Assembly (NCBI GenBank): GCA_002633005.1
Contig: NMRA01000182.1
Span: 693,198-757,197 of the forward strand
Source of the DNA: Phoronis australis
Lineage: Eukaryota; Phoronida; Phoronidae
Length of the DNA: 64,000 bases
Direction of reading: 5' to 3'
Below are positions 36,001 through 48,700 of the stretch, piece after piece. The translations under genes were made by a program, and so were the position numbers. The number at the start of each line of letters is the position of its first letter. Position 1 is the first letter of the stretch. Under the pieces are notes generated by a model. That model did no database searches. It was not told the origin of the DNA and saw nothing but the letters and a program-made list of their open reading frames with translations.

Positions 36001-38725
36001 AAGTACAGATGATGAAGGAGGGTTTAAATACAATTTGACTCACTTTACCAGGAGCAATCACAAGATTTAAGAATGTACTTTCAGTCAATTTGTCACACCT
36101 TTATGCTTAAAACAACTTTGATTTAATTACCAGAAGGCAAAATTTGTAGCTGAGACAGCATTATTCTAAACTGACAGCGACTTAAGAGACTTATAATTGA
36201 TGAAAATTCCGGCTTACGTTAAAGCCCATAGCCTAATCTCTGTATTCGATACACAACTCGAAAATTTAGCAATTCCATGACATGAGAAAACATAAGATTT
36301 GTACTCCAATCACGTGATTTGACTGGCTAATTTTTTGAGGTTGTGAGTTCAAGTAATGTACCTGGACCATGCAGATTGCAATTAACCATTTTCTCCTAAC
36401 CTGCACAGTCTAAGATGGAAATACAGAGAAAAGTGGCCATCAATAACAGAAGTTTAGCACACCTATTCTTTCTTTTAAAACTTAATGGAATAAGAAAGAT
36501 CAACTTACGGTTACACGGGCCCCTGTAGGTGGTCAGTATTCTCCTAACTGGAAAAAATAAAACAAAACTAATAAGACATTCTCAAGTATAGCCATCTTGA
36601 CCAAGACTTATCCCCCCCCCCACTGTACTCAGTACGACCAACACTGATATGAGCTTTCTAAGGCGTGGCCAGGTGAAGTCCCTAACACATCCTACAAACA
36701 TCCCCCCCTCTCCCGCCACAATTCTTTACACCACCTGCCACATTGTTCTGCTAGTTGACATCGATCTAAAAGCCCTTTTGTACTTAATTTCGGTCTGAGC
36801 AGAGTGTCGACATGAACTGGAAAGTTAATCGAACCGTTTTTACCGCCTTTGGATGTCTAAGTAAACTGTAGCTGATGATGTTGTCATCGAAGTAATCGCA
36901 ACGTAGTGCAGATGCAACACTTGTACACCATGATTTTTTAATGGGATAATTTGGGAACATTGACATGTGCTAATGGACACAAAAACCTATTTCTAATTCG
37001 ATTAGTGACTACTCGAGCAAAATATGAACAGCTTTTAGCGACGACATTACCCTGTAATTCTCGATGATAGCAGTGGCCCCTGACAATAACGTCTTCGATG
37101 TAACCGAAGTTGATCATTTATACTACCATACACCACAGCATCGACGCTCCGCTTGTCTACTGTGAAGTCAACTGGCACAGATAACTTCGATTCAGGACCG
37201 AAGTTAACCCTCCATACTGACTGCAACTCCCCAAAACATCGCCATGTCGACGTTAGAATGAAAGGGCCTTACCAGTTTTAACTACATGTTAAAACACTAA
37301 CATGGTGTAACTAGTCCGGGTCAGCGTGAATCAGTACTACTACTAGTAGTATTAGAACAAAAACTGAACAGCTGATCGAATTGAGGCTCTTTAAAATGAT
37401 TCGGGTCCGATGTATGCTGACTGAGATCAGTCACCCATCAGTGAATGCTCTAACCGTGTATACAAGTCATTGAACATTTCACAAACAGCACACTTACTGA
37501 CTTATATTTGTCCATCGAAAGCCTGGTATTGTTCATTTGTTGTAATGTAAAACCTTCACGAGTTCGAACATTCAGTCTTGTCCTCATTGATTCTCACCTA
37601 TCGAACGAGTCGCTTACAGGTACGCGGTTTGTTGGTAATGCCGCTTTTTGTACTGGCTAACACGTCTTTTTCTGAATCTCGTAGAGCAGGACGACTGCGT
37701 TTCGCCTTCGGAAGTACACTTCATAGACCTACTTCTCCCCGCCATTTGTATAAATTCTGTTGACCTCTAGATCTGTGGTTGCGCATGCGTTGTTGTAATG
37801 TTTATAATCTGTTTAGTATCACGGATACTAAATTCTTTGTAAACATTTCATTCGTTTGTAGTATTTACAACGATTTTTTTCAAACTTTTTGCACAAGTTG
37901 AGAGTTAATAACTTTTTGAACTCCATGTCACATCAAAAAACCGGCTTAAACGGCGTTAAGAGGTTTTTTTTCTTCTATAACTCGGACCATAGGCCTTTAA
38001 ATGGCCGGTCTTTGGTGTCCAACCTGAATATTAAATCTTAAAAAATGTGTCAATAATTAACCACAGAGACGTAGAAAAATACAGTTAAAGAACAAGTCAC
38101 TGCACCAAAGAGTTGTATGACGAAAGGATATAAGTTTTTTTTTCGGAAAACTAGGTTCGAAACATGAAAAATAAACATGACCAAATTGCGGCGATCGTAG
38201 TGTTACGAATTAGGTATCATGCTGAATGCAGGGTTACGTTTCTTCTGATGAATTCTTGATAAAAATGTTTTCTACACGAACCAGGTCATCTGGTCGTATT
38301 GTTGACGATTTGAAGATATATTCGACAGTGGTGGCTCATAGCATTTTGCTGTCATGTGCAATTAGTCTCATCTGGTTTAATTTGTTGATCAAGAGTAGGC
38401 CTATTAGCTTCAAGCATAGCCTAGGTCCTGATGAGGTACTAGGCACTACCGGGACTAACAATTCATTTGTTATTGATCTGAAATACTACTTGATGTTATT
38501 AAATATATATTTTGATTACGATAAAAAACCACGCTCGCAATTGAACATAAAAATTATATGACCATCAATTCTGCTTTCTTGGTTTTAATAATTACGTCTA
38601 TTTCCTGTGTTATATTTTTCAAATATCAATCTCGATCAAGTTGAATTTTAAAACTAAAACACCTAATTCTTTCGTCCAAAGCATACCTCGTTTTAGAGCT
38701 CAATTTCAGTTAACTGGACAGAACA
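36001..38725. other. Anonymous DNA
   Basis: A poly-C tract lies at 36,611-36,620. Open frames at 36,784-36,966, 37,578-37,763 and 38,226-38,561 have no supported identity; the last has a hydrophobic stretch (SILLSCAISLIWFNLLI) but no other gene signs. Confidence 0.35.
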
Positions 38726-38889
38726 CAGTGGCGAATTTAGAGGGGAGCCAAGGGGGCCCATGCCCCCCCCCCTAAACTTCTCCTAGATTCCTTTTGGCAG
38801 TTCAGGGGCGCGAATGTCTGACATGCAAAATCCTGGCTAATACTCTGCCTTGCCCCCCCCCCCTAACTCAAAGTCCTGGATCCCCTCTG
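38726..38889. mobile_element. MITE with 5-bp TSD GAACA
   Basis: Begins CAGTGGCGAATTTAG and ends TGGATCCCCTCTG, flanked by GAACA at 38,721-38,725 and 38,890-38,894. It has the family's C runs and TTTGGCAGTTCAGGGG. Confidence 0.8.
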
Positions 38890-39106
38890 GAACAAGCATA
38901 GTTATCATGTTTTTTTCAGAGGCCTCGTATATCCTCATATATTTAGTGGGAATGTTTATAGCACGGAGGGAAAAGGTGCCTGTGCGGCCTTCTGTGAGGG
39001 GAACTTTCGCCGAGTGACGGGTCAGTGAAAAATCTACTGACCTCCCACCATCAATAGCACCCCACCCTGTTGCAAGCTCTCATAGCTCTGTCTCAAGTAG
39101 CATTTT

Positions 39107-39411
39107 CAGTGGCTGATCTAGGATACCATGAGAGGGGACCCACATCCTCGGAGAAGCGGGCAAAGCGCGATTGTATGCACCCTGCACGCAGGAGGCCCGG
39201 AAGTTGCGGGAGCCGAGGTTGTATACCTTCTGCTCAGGAAATCTGTCGTTGGACTAAAATAAAAGAACGAAACGTGATTCCCCCCCTTGTCCCCTACTGG
39301 TCCTAGCTCGAACTCAGTATTTCCTCCCGTTTCACTTACGTTTTGCTGGTTTATTTTGCTTGCGGCAGTCAAGGGGGGTCGGGCCCCTGTCAGCCCCTAA
39401 ATCCGCCTATG
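39107..39411. mobile_element. MITE with imperfect 5-bp TSD
   Basis: Begins CAGTGGCTGATCTAGG and ends CCCTAAATCCGCCTATG. Flanks ATTTT (39,102-39,106) and ATTGT (39,412-39,416) agree at four of five positions. Short antisense open frames inside are not genes. Confidence 0.65.
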
Positions 39412-39416
39412 ATTGT

Positions 39417-40058
39417 GTACTTTTTCAAATTGTCACCTCTGTGGTCACAGGTGATTTGAGCCGTTGGAGAGAATTTTTTTATCACTAAGGGAATTTTTAG
39501 GCCTCGTGGGGCCGGGAATTTTCAATATTTTCAAGGGGGGAATAGGGCCGATATTTGGCCCCAAAATTGAGGGATTAAGGGCCCTGTCCTTTTTGTAAAG
39601 AAAGATGCATGGCGCTTCAACCCATAGTCATGAAAACACAGCCTAGGTGGCCGAAGATTCTCCGGTCCTCGTTTCTATGGCGGCATCCGAGATGCGACAA
39701 ATTATGATTCGAAAAAAGTTTTTACACGGACATATTTTCCTTCGTCGCGGCGTATGGAAAGGACCCAACGTTTCCGAATTCCAACGTCCTAACCTTGGGG
39801 GTTGTAAAGCAGACAGTTGAGTGTCCGTATTTTTTCTAGCTGTTCGAGGAACCCGGAGTCGTAGCGAGCTTCGTTTTGGAACGCGCTTCCTGTCGGCGTG
39901 AATAGGGTCTATAGGCAGCGCCGGTCAGTAGGAATGGTTACTTTCGACTTTGCGTCGAAGTATAAATCGCAAGTTTTCTCCACAGAGGCGAAACGTCCGC
40001 TCGTCTTTATAGTAATAACAACAAAGCTGCTCCAATTTCAAGAAATAGCATAGTCAGT
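39417..40058. other. Anonymous DNA
   Basis: G-rich runs near 39,500-39,560. No gene or assigned repeat. Confidence 0.4.
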
Positions 40059-40538
40059 TCTTGGAAAGCTCATTGAACGCCAAACTATTTTCCGCACTTT
40101 TTAGTTTCAACGATCACTGCCTCTACTACGGCGCAACACTCCTAGTTCCGCTGGCTAATTCGAAGGGACACCCCCAACACCCATTTATAAAATCAAAATG
40201 GTTCGGTGTTACCCTGACCCAATATTCTCCTGTCTTGATGGTTCGATGATCTTTAGGTCCGATATCCCACGTCCTTAGTCAACTATTGCGACTGAATGGG
40301 TAAGCAGGAACAGGTTGTTAACAAAAACCACCTCCAATTTTCCACTACCCTAGTCGTTAGTCAACCACGGCATAGATTTTTGAGGTTCAATTGGAAACAA
40401 GACTGTTCCGACTGAAGTAGGCTTATTGGAAATAAAGTTATTCAGGGTGGCTGTAAGGCCAGTTGGTAAGAATAGTCGCACACACAGTCACGTCTATAAG
40501 CAAAGTTTGCCGTACAGAATCGAATTAAACAAATGCGG
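40059..40538 (+). repeat. Dispersed repeat J, copy 1
   Basis: Aligns directly to 42,931-43,455. Shared landmarks are CTTGGAAA-GTCATTGAACG, CCCTGACCCA.TATTCTCCTG, GGTAAG-AT-CGCACACACAG and the end GAATCGAATTAAA. It abuts the perfect hairpin of Kolobok copy D. No coding function recognised. Confidence 0.7.
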
Positions 40539-40563
40539 AATTAGTATGCGCTCGGTTCCCATT

Positions 40564-40778
40564 CAAAGTCTGTCTAATTAGATACAACTTACCTTGGAGC
40601 GTTCGTGAATGCAAATGTTTTGAGAAGCCAGCAATGAATAAAACACTGCGTTACCGGCTTTCAATTAGTTTATTGCATTTAAAGCCGGTAACGCAGTGTT
40701 TTATTCATTGCTGGCTTCTCAAAACATTTGCATTCACGAACGCTCCAAGGTAAGTTGTATCTAATTAGACAGACTTTG
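40564..40778. repeat. Perfect 98-bp inverted repeat
   Basis: 40,564-40,661 and 40,681-40,778 are exact reverse complements over 98 nt, with a 19-nt spacer. The right arm matches internal Kolobok-family sequence (compare 7,155-7,260), so the left arm is a secondary inverted copy of it. Confidence 0.95.
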
Positions 40779-40877
40779 CTTCAGTTTTGTATCAGCATTG
40801 ATTAAGGTGAGAATAATTCATTTTGAGAGCTCAATAATAAACGTCATCGTGGCAACTCGCATTCCCGATTTAGATGC

Positions 40878-41230
40878 GTGCTCATCCGACTTCAAGGGTC
40901 GATCGTTATTTTTCACAACTATCAGCTCGAGCCGGAATGCACTCATCAAAAAATACTAGAGAGGCTCCGTGAAGGTGCACAGACAACGGGACACACGAAT
41001 AGCTCCGAAAATCGTTTGAATGACTTGTCGTGGTGTCAGCGAGCTGACTGCACGATAATAGAAACGACCGACGCCACGAGAGTTCTCAACCAGTGAACGC
41101 CTTCTTGCAGAAGAGCAGGTGTGTCTCAGGGACCATCCTGATTTTTGCGCCGCATCTTAACAGAGGTGTGCTTACGTGTTTTTTTAGGCCGCTGAGGAAA
41201 AGAAGAGGCAAAGACATTCTACACCCATAG
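40878..41230 (+). pseudogene. P2X7R-type zinc-domain remnant (copy D)
   Basis: The frame reads YQLEPECTHQKILERLREG, then RLNDLSWCQRADCTIIET. The latter resembles the P2X7R C-terminal cysteine module (WCxCGxC-x2-MPT). After a stop near 41,096 another frame gives LAEEQVCLRDHPDF and RGVLTCFFRPL, resembling the later part of the same domain. Several ligand cysteines are changed. In invertebrates such domains occur in many non-receptor proteins, so this is probably a transposon-borne or captured gene, not an ion channel. Confidence 0.5.
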
Positions 41231-41499
41231 GACTAAACAGAAGCCTGCCTTGAATTAATTGTACGCTTTCGTGGTCAACTACAATTCTCCATAATCAAAA
41301 ACTAATCAAAAACCGGTCCGTCTCCTGCCTATCCAACGCAAGGACGCTAGGCACGACATCTGAATTCAGCCTCAGTCTCTTTTTGTGCCCGGGCATGAGC
41401 TGTTAGGTAAGCCGGCATTTGGTAGTCAGTGAAATCAGTGTCGGCGAAAACTGACCACTGACAGACGCGAAGAAGTTTAACGGGGTCGTATAATACTTG

Positions 41500-41641
41500 G
41501 TATTAACGGCGTAGTTTTCCTTCTTCACTATAGCGAGCCACTTCCGAAGCATTATGGGCTGTCGAGGAAATCGAAAAATGATATACCCGCATTCCTCACA
41601 GCTTCACAGTTCGCATATGCAAGAACGATACACCACACCAT
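41500..41641 (-). pseudogene. THAP-domain remnant (copy D)
   Basis: Minus strand from ATG at 41,641: MVWCIVLAYANCEA, then GISFF-FL/FP and, in another frame, IMLRKWLAIVKK. Same THAP core as in copies A-C, independently diverged, which supports the reading of these frames as a real ancient domain. Confidence 0.5.
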
Positions 41642-41816
41642 AGCAGCACTCACTCTGAAGAAGAACCACTGACGCCGCTGCGTCGTTCCTCACCTTCCTT
41701 ATAGGTTAGTGCGACACCTCTCGGCGAGGTAAGATCGATTGTATACGACGTGATGTGGATATAGACCGATTGAGAGAGTAAAAAGACTAATTAAATCGGG
41801 TGGCATTCTCCTTTAA

Positions 41817-42656
41817 GTTTATAATCCGCTGGCTCTATACGCACGCACTTCGTCGATGTTTTTTTAATGCTGAAGCATCGAGACGCGGACCAAAATCAAT
41901 CCTAAATTCAGGATTAAAACATCTGGATTCTACAAAGGTCTGGGCCACGGTGGAGTGCAGATGAGCTCTGAAAACTTGCTCGCCACTTGCACAATCAACC
42001 AGTGATCTTCTACTCGTCCAGCACCGCTTTTAGTCCCATTGGCGAGTGGGCGAGTTGCTAAGTATATACCTGTCTTTATCACGCTCATTAGGTACAATTT
42101 GTCATTTTTTCACACGCACGCAAAAGTGTTACGACGCGACTGGTTAATAACACCGAGTACCAATTCTTTGGTATTACATCCTAACCGAATCGCAAGGAGG
42201 TGTAAAGTAGAACTTCATTCGCCTTACATTTCCTCGTCGGCAAACACTAATTCTAACAACCAAAAATGTAAGGGTGGCAAAATTATGATTGACAAATTTG
42301 GTGTCGCAACTGCACCTACTCCCAGTGGGGAGGACACATAAACAAGTTCTTAAGCGGATCATCTTCGGCGAATTCCATACCCATATTAGAATTTCACGCT
42401 GTCGCCAATGAACTCGTTACCTGCGTTATTGCGCCAATAACTTTATCATACCACTATCTGTACTTCATGTGCATTTGGTGAATTCGCTGCCAGGCTTTCA
42501 GGATTTGCACGACTTTGTCTCAGTACTCCCTAGCTGAAAATTGCAGTGGATTTCTGACTTGAACATACGTGGGTAAGATTTATTGTACAATATATTCGCT
42601 TTATTTGTGAAATGGCGTAGAGAAGAATTTACACCAAATTCCTTTCTATTACGCAG
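41817..42656. other. Anonymous DNA upstream of the ShKT exon
   Basis: I looked for a signal-peptide exon for the downstream gene and found none that is convincing. The open frame at 42,039-42,341 has no secretory leader. Confidence 0.35.
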
Positions 42657-42788
42657 ATTGCCTGGACGAAATCATGAACTGTGAGTTATTGGCTAGATTA
42701 GGCCTCTGTACTGCTCACAAATACGAAGAATTAATGTCAAAGCATTGTAAAAATACCTGCCATCTTTGTGACGGAGGCGGTAATAAAA
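42657..42788 (+). CDS. Exon: ShKT domain
   Basis: Acceptor ACGCAG, donor GTGAGT, phase 1 at both ends. It encodes one complete ShKT module with six cysteines: CLDEIMNC, GLCTAHKYEELM, HCKNTCHLC. ShKT domains are disulfide-rich secreted modules found singly or in arrays next to enzymes in many invertebrates. The symmetrical phase fits exon shuffling. The product ends Gly-rich (DGGGNK). Confidence 0.85.
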
Positions 42789-45700
42789 GTGAGTAACATA
42801 CATTTACATTTTGTATAACTGAATCTTATGTCGTTCAAACTCAAATTTGTTTAATGTTTATGATGTTTACTTTCCGAAATAACCAGCATTTTTCCCTGCT
42901 TGAAAAATTAGAGGAGTTATTGTTTTTTAGCTCTTGGAAATGTCATTGAACGTCAAACTATTTTTCCTCTCTACTTTTAACAATAACTTCTGCTACCGCC
43001 GCTCAAAACGCCTAGTCCCACTGTCTTCAAGTTATTCGAAAGGAGACGTCCAACACCCATATATAAACCCAAAATGGTCCGATGTTCCCCTGACCCAGTA
43101 TTCTCCTGTTTCGAAGATATTCCATTTCGATGATTTTAGGTCTGATATGCCACGTTCATAGGCAGCTATTGCTGAACGGATGAGCGCGAACTGGTCGTTA
43201 ACGAACATTTTAGCTTCTCCTCTTCCCCACCTTTTTCACCACTGCCAATTTTCCACTCTCATGGTTGGTAGTCGACCACGTCGTAGATTTTTGAGACTAA
43301 GTTGGAAATAAAAACTATTCCAGATGAAGCAGGTCTATTGGAAGCAAAATTAGTCCGAGTGGCTAAAAAGTCAAAAGGTCATTTGGTAAGGATATCCGCA
43401 CACACAGTCGTCTATAAGCCAAGTTCGCCGTACGGAATCGAATTAAAATAATGCAGAAACTGGGTCAATTTCGAGTCACAGAGCCTGTGGTTATGTTGGC
43501 AGTTGTCGCCGGGGACATTGTATTCTCTAAGAGCCTCCTGCCATGATTCATAAAAACGACCGCGTGGTTTGAAACTGGCAATTATGCAGTATATATACAC
43601 CGTCAAATACTCTCATTCTACGCAACAACAAATTCATTTTTCAAAAGAACCGATCTTAAAACGCAAACTTCCAGCTTGGTTTTATACGTCTGAAGGAGAA
43701 GAAACACCAGCTGTGTGGGGACTGGCCTAATTTTTCCATATTGCGAGACGTATTCAGTGCTAAGGGAGCAAACTCGAATCATCTGATAATGGAAATCTGC
43801 AAGGAGTCAAGTATTCCAAGATTTCGTTTAAAGCAAAAGGCCCAGTTTTAGTTATGTTATAAAATAAATTCATTAGCAAAAGAATAGTTTTTAAACTATG
43901 ATAGATCTGTGAATAAAGAACGACACATGCGGAAGACTTAGGGAACTTAATGGAGTCCCTATTTGAGATTGTTTCATGCAAGCGGGCACGGGCATAGTTA
44001 TCATTATATCGACTGGCTGATACAGGGCTGGAGTTGACACCTTAAGACCTTTTTAGAGTGGGTAAAATGTATTTGATTCGCAGGTTGTGGAGGCAACTTC
44101 GAGGGTGAATCGGGCATCATTCAGTCCCCCAACTACCCCAGCAATTACAGCAACTACCTTGATTGTACGTATAACGTTACCATCCCTGAAGGAAAGCTCC
44201 TACTAAAGTTTCTGGCCTTTGATGTTGAAACCAGTTCATCATGCGAATACGATTACTTAGAGGTACGTCATGAGTAGATAGCTCCACCTGACAGTAGTTT
44301 TCAGAGCCCTACAGCTGGTTTTACTATCGCAATTTAGATGTGTGTTACAAGAAACTCGCCTCGCATGTCTTTTGTATTGGACTTTCAGATTTCGTTTCTT
44401 TTAACCATAGACTATAGTACATGGACCGCCAACTCCGTATACTTTCAATGAACGAAATCTGTGCTCTTGCGCATAAGCCGTTACGTCATTATTCACGAGC
44501 AATACCTGGACAAATTAACTGGTGTTATTTCCGGCAAGTACGTCGTCTGCTGATGGTGGGCTGTTGTGTGGTCTGGTGGTAGTAACATTGCTAAAAAAAC
44601 CACGATACCAACAGTTCTGCTATTGGAATACTTTGTTTCGCTGTACTGGACCGTCAAGTAGATGTGAGAATTTCCCGTCACAATACACTCACCGAAAACT
44701 GCACCAGGAGAGAGGTGAGAGTGGTGCTTCCTCTAGGATTGTACACAATATAATGTCGGAGTTGCGGATATCCGTTGTCTATAATCTATGCGTTAGACTT
44801 TGTGCAATAGCATGCAAACCGTACACGCATTTAAGCCAATGCGCCTGTGAGCTAATTTTAATGAGAAAATGCGCCATCAGAAAGAATTAAAGTAAACAAG
44901 GGACCGAGCTCTTAATCTCACATGTGAATGAAAACTGATTGATACCATAAATAACCAAAAATAATTGCTTATTTAAATTTTGGCAAACACTGTTTAGATA
45001 AAAATAGCAAAGCTGTATTAAAGACCCAAATACCTCGCAGTTTAAGACGGCCCACGGCATATACAGATAGCCACTTGGGCCTATATTGAAGCATTGGCGC
45101 ATGCGCCTATGTACAAAATATTTATAAAGACATTATTTCGGCCGTTGGTGCAGTCTCGTAGTTCTAACTATGCTCATAAGCGTTTATACAATATCTGGGA
45201 GCAAATATTTACCGCCTAAAATGATCATGTGATTCGACTTATTCATCTGCATTTTAGTTAGATATCATATTCCATGTGAAACGATCTCAGGCCGTGTTCC
45301 GTAAACGCAGAGTTCGCGAAATGTTGACCTGGATAACAAGCCACCAGTGGTTTACACTAGGTCAACTCGCGAATGTTTTGCGTCTGTCGAACGCATTTCT
45401 GGGAAGACAAATTGAATTATTTATTAAATTTCTTACAGATTCAAGATAACGGTGCGTCGAAAAAACTGTGTGGACCATCTGCTTCAGCGTACAAAGCCTC
45501 ATCAAATACGGTCAATATGAGATTCGTAACGGATAGCAGTGTGCAGCAAACGGGTTGGAAAATTGAATTTGAAGGTGAGTGTTGATGCATCTGTAAACGA
45601 ATTTCATGCTTTCAACACTCTAAAATATGTGGACAACTATGTTGTCTTGAGAAAACTATGTGAATGAGCACAAGCCCATGCTTACTTGCCCCGGACAAGC

Positions 45701-48700
45701 ATGGTCCATTAATAAATCCACATATTCAGTGAAATTGAGACCGGAACAAATTGCCGCAGGTGCAAGCTGTTCCCACTGTTCTAACCCTCTACAGTATGTT
45801 TACACTGAGATCCTATGACGCACATACAGAGAGAAAGAAGTAGACACTTACAGGGCTTATATATTTTTTCCTCCGAAAACCGTGATTGTCCCGTGACACC
45901 CCATAAAAAGGGAATGCAAGTGCACGACGCTTTGGATTTACTTCCGTGCTTTCACTCTGATTTGAACCGAATAATGTCAAGCCCTTTTCGTCTGAAACTA
46001 CCGCATTTGGTTACAAGTGGAGATAATCTGACCGGACATTAGAAAGATAATACACGCTACTAATGGTTCATGAAGTAAACTGGGAAAGACGTTAGCATCA
46101 CGATACTTGCAGTCAAGGGCAAACTTTCCCGTTATCCATTCTGCATACTGTCTCCATTTGTTAATAGGTGCGCCAGTTCCAAACGCTGTACCTCCATTGA
46201 AGAGTATATTAAATGCAAGGCATTACATGCTTGTAAGACAATGTGATACATAACTACAATACGTTATACACTGTAACACTCTTCAAGAAGCCCACAATGA
46301 GAGGGACTTTTCTTTGAGCAACGAGAACCAATGTGAAGTCACAAGACCTGAGAGTTCTGGGATAGCGGTATTTTTATGTGAGGCGGCCATTTGGAAATTC
46401 GGCGCGAAACACAGATTGCCGCTGGTCTCCAAGCTGAATATAAGCCAAAATCTTGGCAACAAAAGTAATTATCGACTTGATCCTGGAGTGAACGTTGAAG
46501 AGTGTTACGGTGTATAATGTATTGTAATAATATGTTACGGTGAGCTGCAAGCATGTAACAGCCTGCATTTAATAGAATCTTGAATGGAGTTACGGTATTT
46601 GGAACTGCAAAAGGTCAATGTCACGTAGTTGTCTCATTTTCCACAGGACTCACGTGTAAATACACATGCGTGCCGGAAGTTTTTTGCACTGGACAGGTTG
46701 TCAACGAACACTGCGCAGCGGCAGGAACTGTATGCTGCATACAAAGTAAGATTTTCTTTTAAGAAACAATTAAACATATGAAAAAAATAACAGCCCTTTG
46801 CCTAGTTTTTGGGCGTCAAACATATCGGTAACAAGTGGACATTCTGGTACAATACGATACGGAAATGAAATAGAAACGAGGCGTTACTAAAAGTCCGTTT
46901 TGAGTTTTCGCCTTTGAATTACACCCTTATCTCACGAACAACGAACGTATACAACATCCCTATGGCATAGAAATGAACAAATTCAGTAGCCCATATTCTT
47001 TTTGTTGCTAAACGATCCTGTACAAATATTTATCAATAATTAATGTTTTACTTCTAATCAGACAAGCCAACCTATTACTCAACTGAACACGACATTCTTA
47101 TTTAACAGGATGCGGAGTTCGCAAGGAATCTCGTATCGTTGGCGGCAACTATACCTCTAAGCACGAGTGGCCATGGCAGGTATCCTTGCAGACGACCTCG
47201 TTCAGTATCCATTTCTGCGGCGCGACGCTTATCAACAACTACTGGGCCATGACTTCTGCACGTTGTGTGGACGGGTTTGTCCTTTATTGATTTTATTGTT
47301 AATTTTTATTGACCATTACACCGAATGTATGCGTATTTCGTCCAACATTTCTATATCGGAAAGAGTGCGTTCTTCAACGAGAAATTCCTCAAAGTGTCCC
47401 GCCCATGATTCACATACATGTACATAGGCTATACCTTGTAGATAGTGCTTGTCTAAAATTGGGGGTTATTCATGTGGTTTTTGTTCATTTTTGTAAATGG
47501 TTTGGTGATAAAGCCTTGGTACAAAGCTGTATATTAAAGATACAGCTTTACAGCTTCCTTGAGTAAACTAAATTATTTAACAGTGTTGAAAAAATGGCGT
47601 TCAACCGTTATTCTGCTGCTAAAGATGTGGAGCGATCTTTAGCGACGCCTTTCGGCGACATGAAATATTGCGTCACCTATTGGCGAGTTTCTTTTTTCGC
47701 CAATTCTTCAATCAACTGTCGTTCTTTCACGAGGTTGCGTACACATCACAACAATTATGGCAACTGGTTTCACTTCATTTTAAGTTTTTTACAATTATGA
47801 TACCGAAAAACCAAACTTCAGAAGAAGTTTTGCTGCTGCCAAGCTATCAACCATAACGCTTAATCGTTGTGAGAGACCGTCCGGAGTTGGTATATGGTGC
47901 GGGACGGTCTGGGGTCTACAGAAAACCACAGTTCAACTGTGAGTCTACACCAGTGTGATAGTAGTTCTACTTGCTGCTTCAGCTGCTGGTATGCTTATCT
48001 CTTTTATGACACACAATGTGTGATTGGGCAAAGCTTTTTCAAAATAATGTGGATAAATCAGTGGAGTGTGAGACCACTGAGGTCCCTGTCAAGTCCTCAT
48101 GGCAATTTTACGTTATGATTTCCCGAGAGATGTCGCAAAAATTTAGGAAATGGCTCGTGCGCGTGACACGAGCGTACTGTTTTCAGAACGACGACATACT
48201 TTTCGTTGTTAGAAAAGGCGGAGAGTTACGCAAGAAACTGACGTTTATTGCATTGTTTTTCACTTAAACGGCTGTAACGGTGACTGTCGATTGATTCCCA
48301 GATTTTGCATGCACCCCGTCCGATCTTTAGCTTTACATGTTGATACAAGTTTCACGGCGCGGTGACGAGCAGAACTACTCTGGCTGTGTCTAAGGAAGAA
48401 ATACATACTGTGGTACCTAGCGGTATTTTGACAGCAGTCTTCATACAGCTAGCTGGCTAGGCATATGCTTATTTCCGGGAATTGGACCAGCTTTAAATAT
48501 AGGTGCATGGGCCTTAATAAAAAACTGCACAGGCTTTGTGCAAGTTTATTTGCTACTAGAACAAATGTAGTACAAGAGGTTGAAAGTGCAAGAGAAAAGA
48601 TGCACACGTAGGTCCAAGTCAATGTGTTAGAAACTGGTCAAAAGAAATTACACTGTATACAGTCGTGACGCAAGAATTTCAAACCCATATTGATTACGAG

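Larger units (their letters stand above)
40681..41812 (-). mobile_element. Kolobok-like element copy D, 5'-rearranged
   Basis: The right end GGGTGGCATTCTCCT is followed by TTAA at 41,813-41,816. Internal sequence tracks copies A-C but is much more diverged and retains a P2X7R-type segment they lack. The expected left terminus is missing and is replaced by the inverted arm and repeat J. Confidence 0.65.

Noticed and set aside
40059-43455. J copies as an LTR pair of one retroelement
   Set aside because: The interval contains a Kolobok remnant and a host exon, no pol genes, and no TG...CA ends.
48016-48267. Additional THAP domain (KFRKWLVRV)
   Set aside because: Only a short core resembles the Kolobok THAP; cysteine ligands and element termini are missing.
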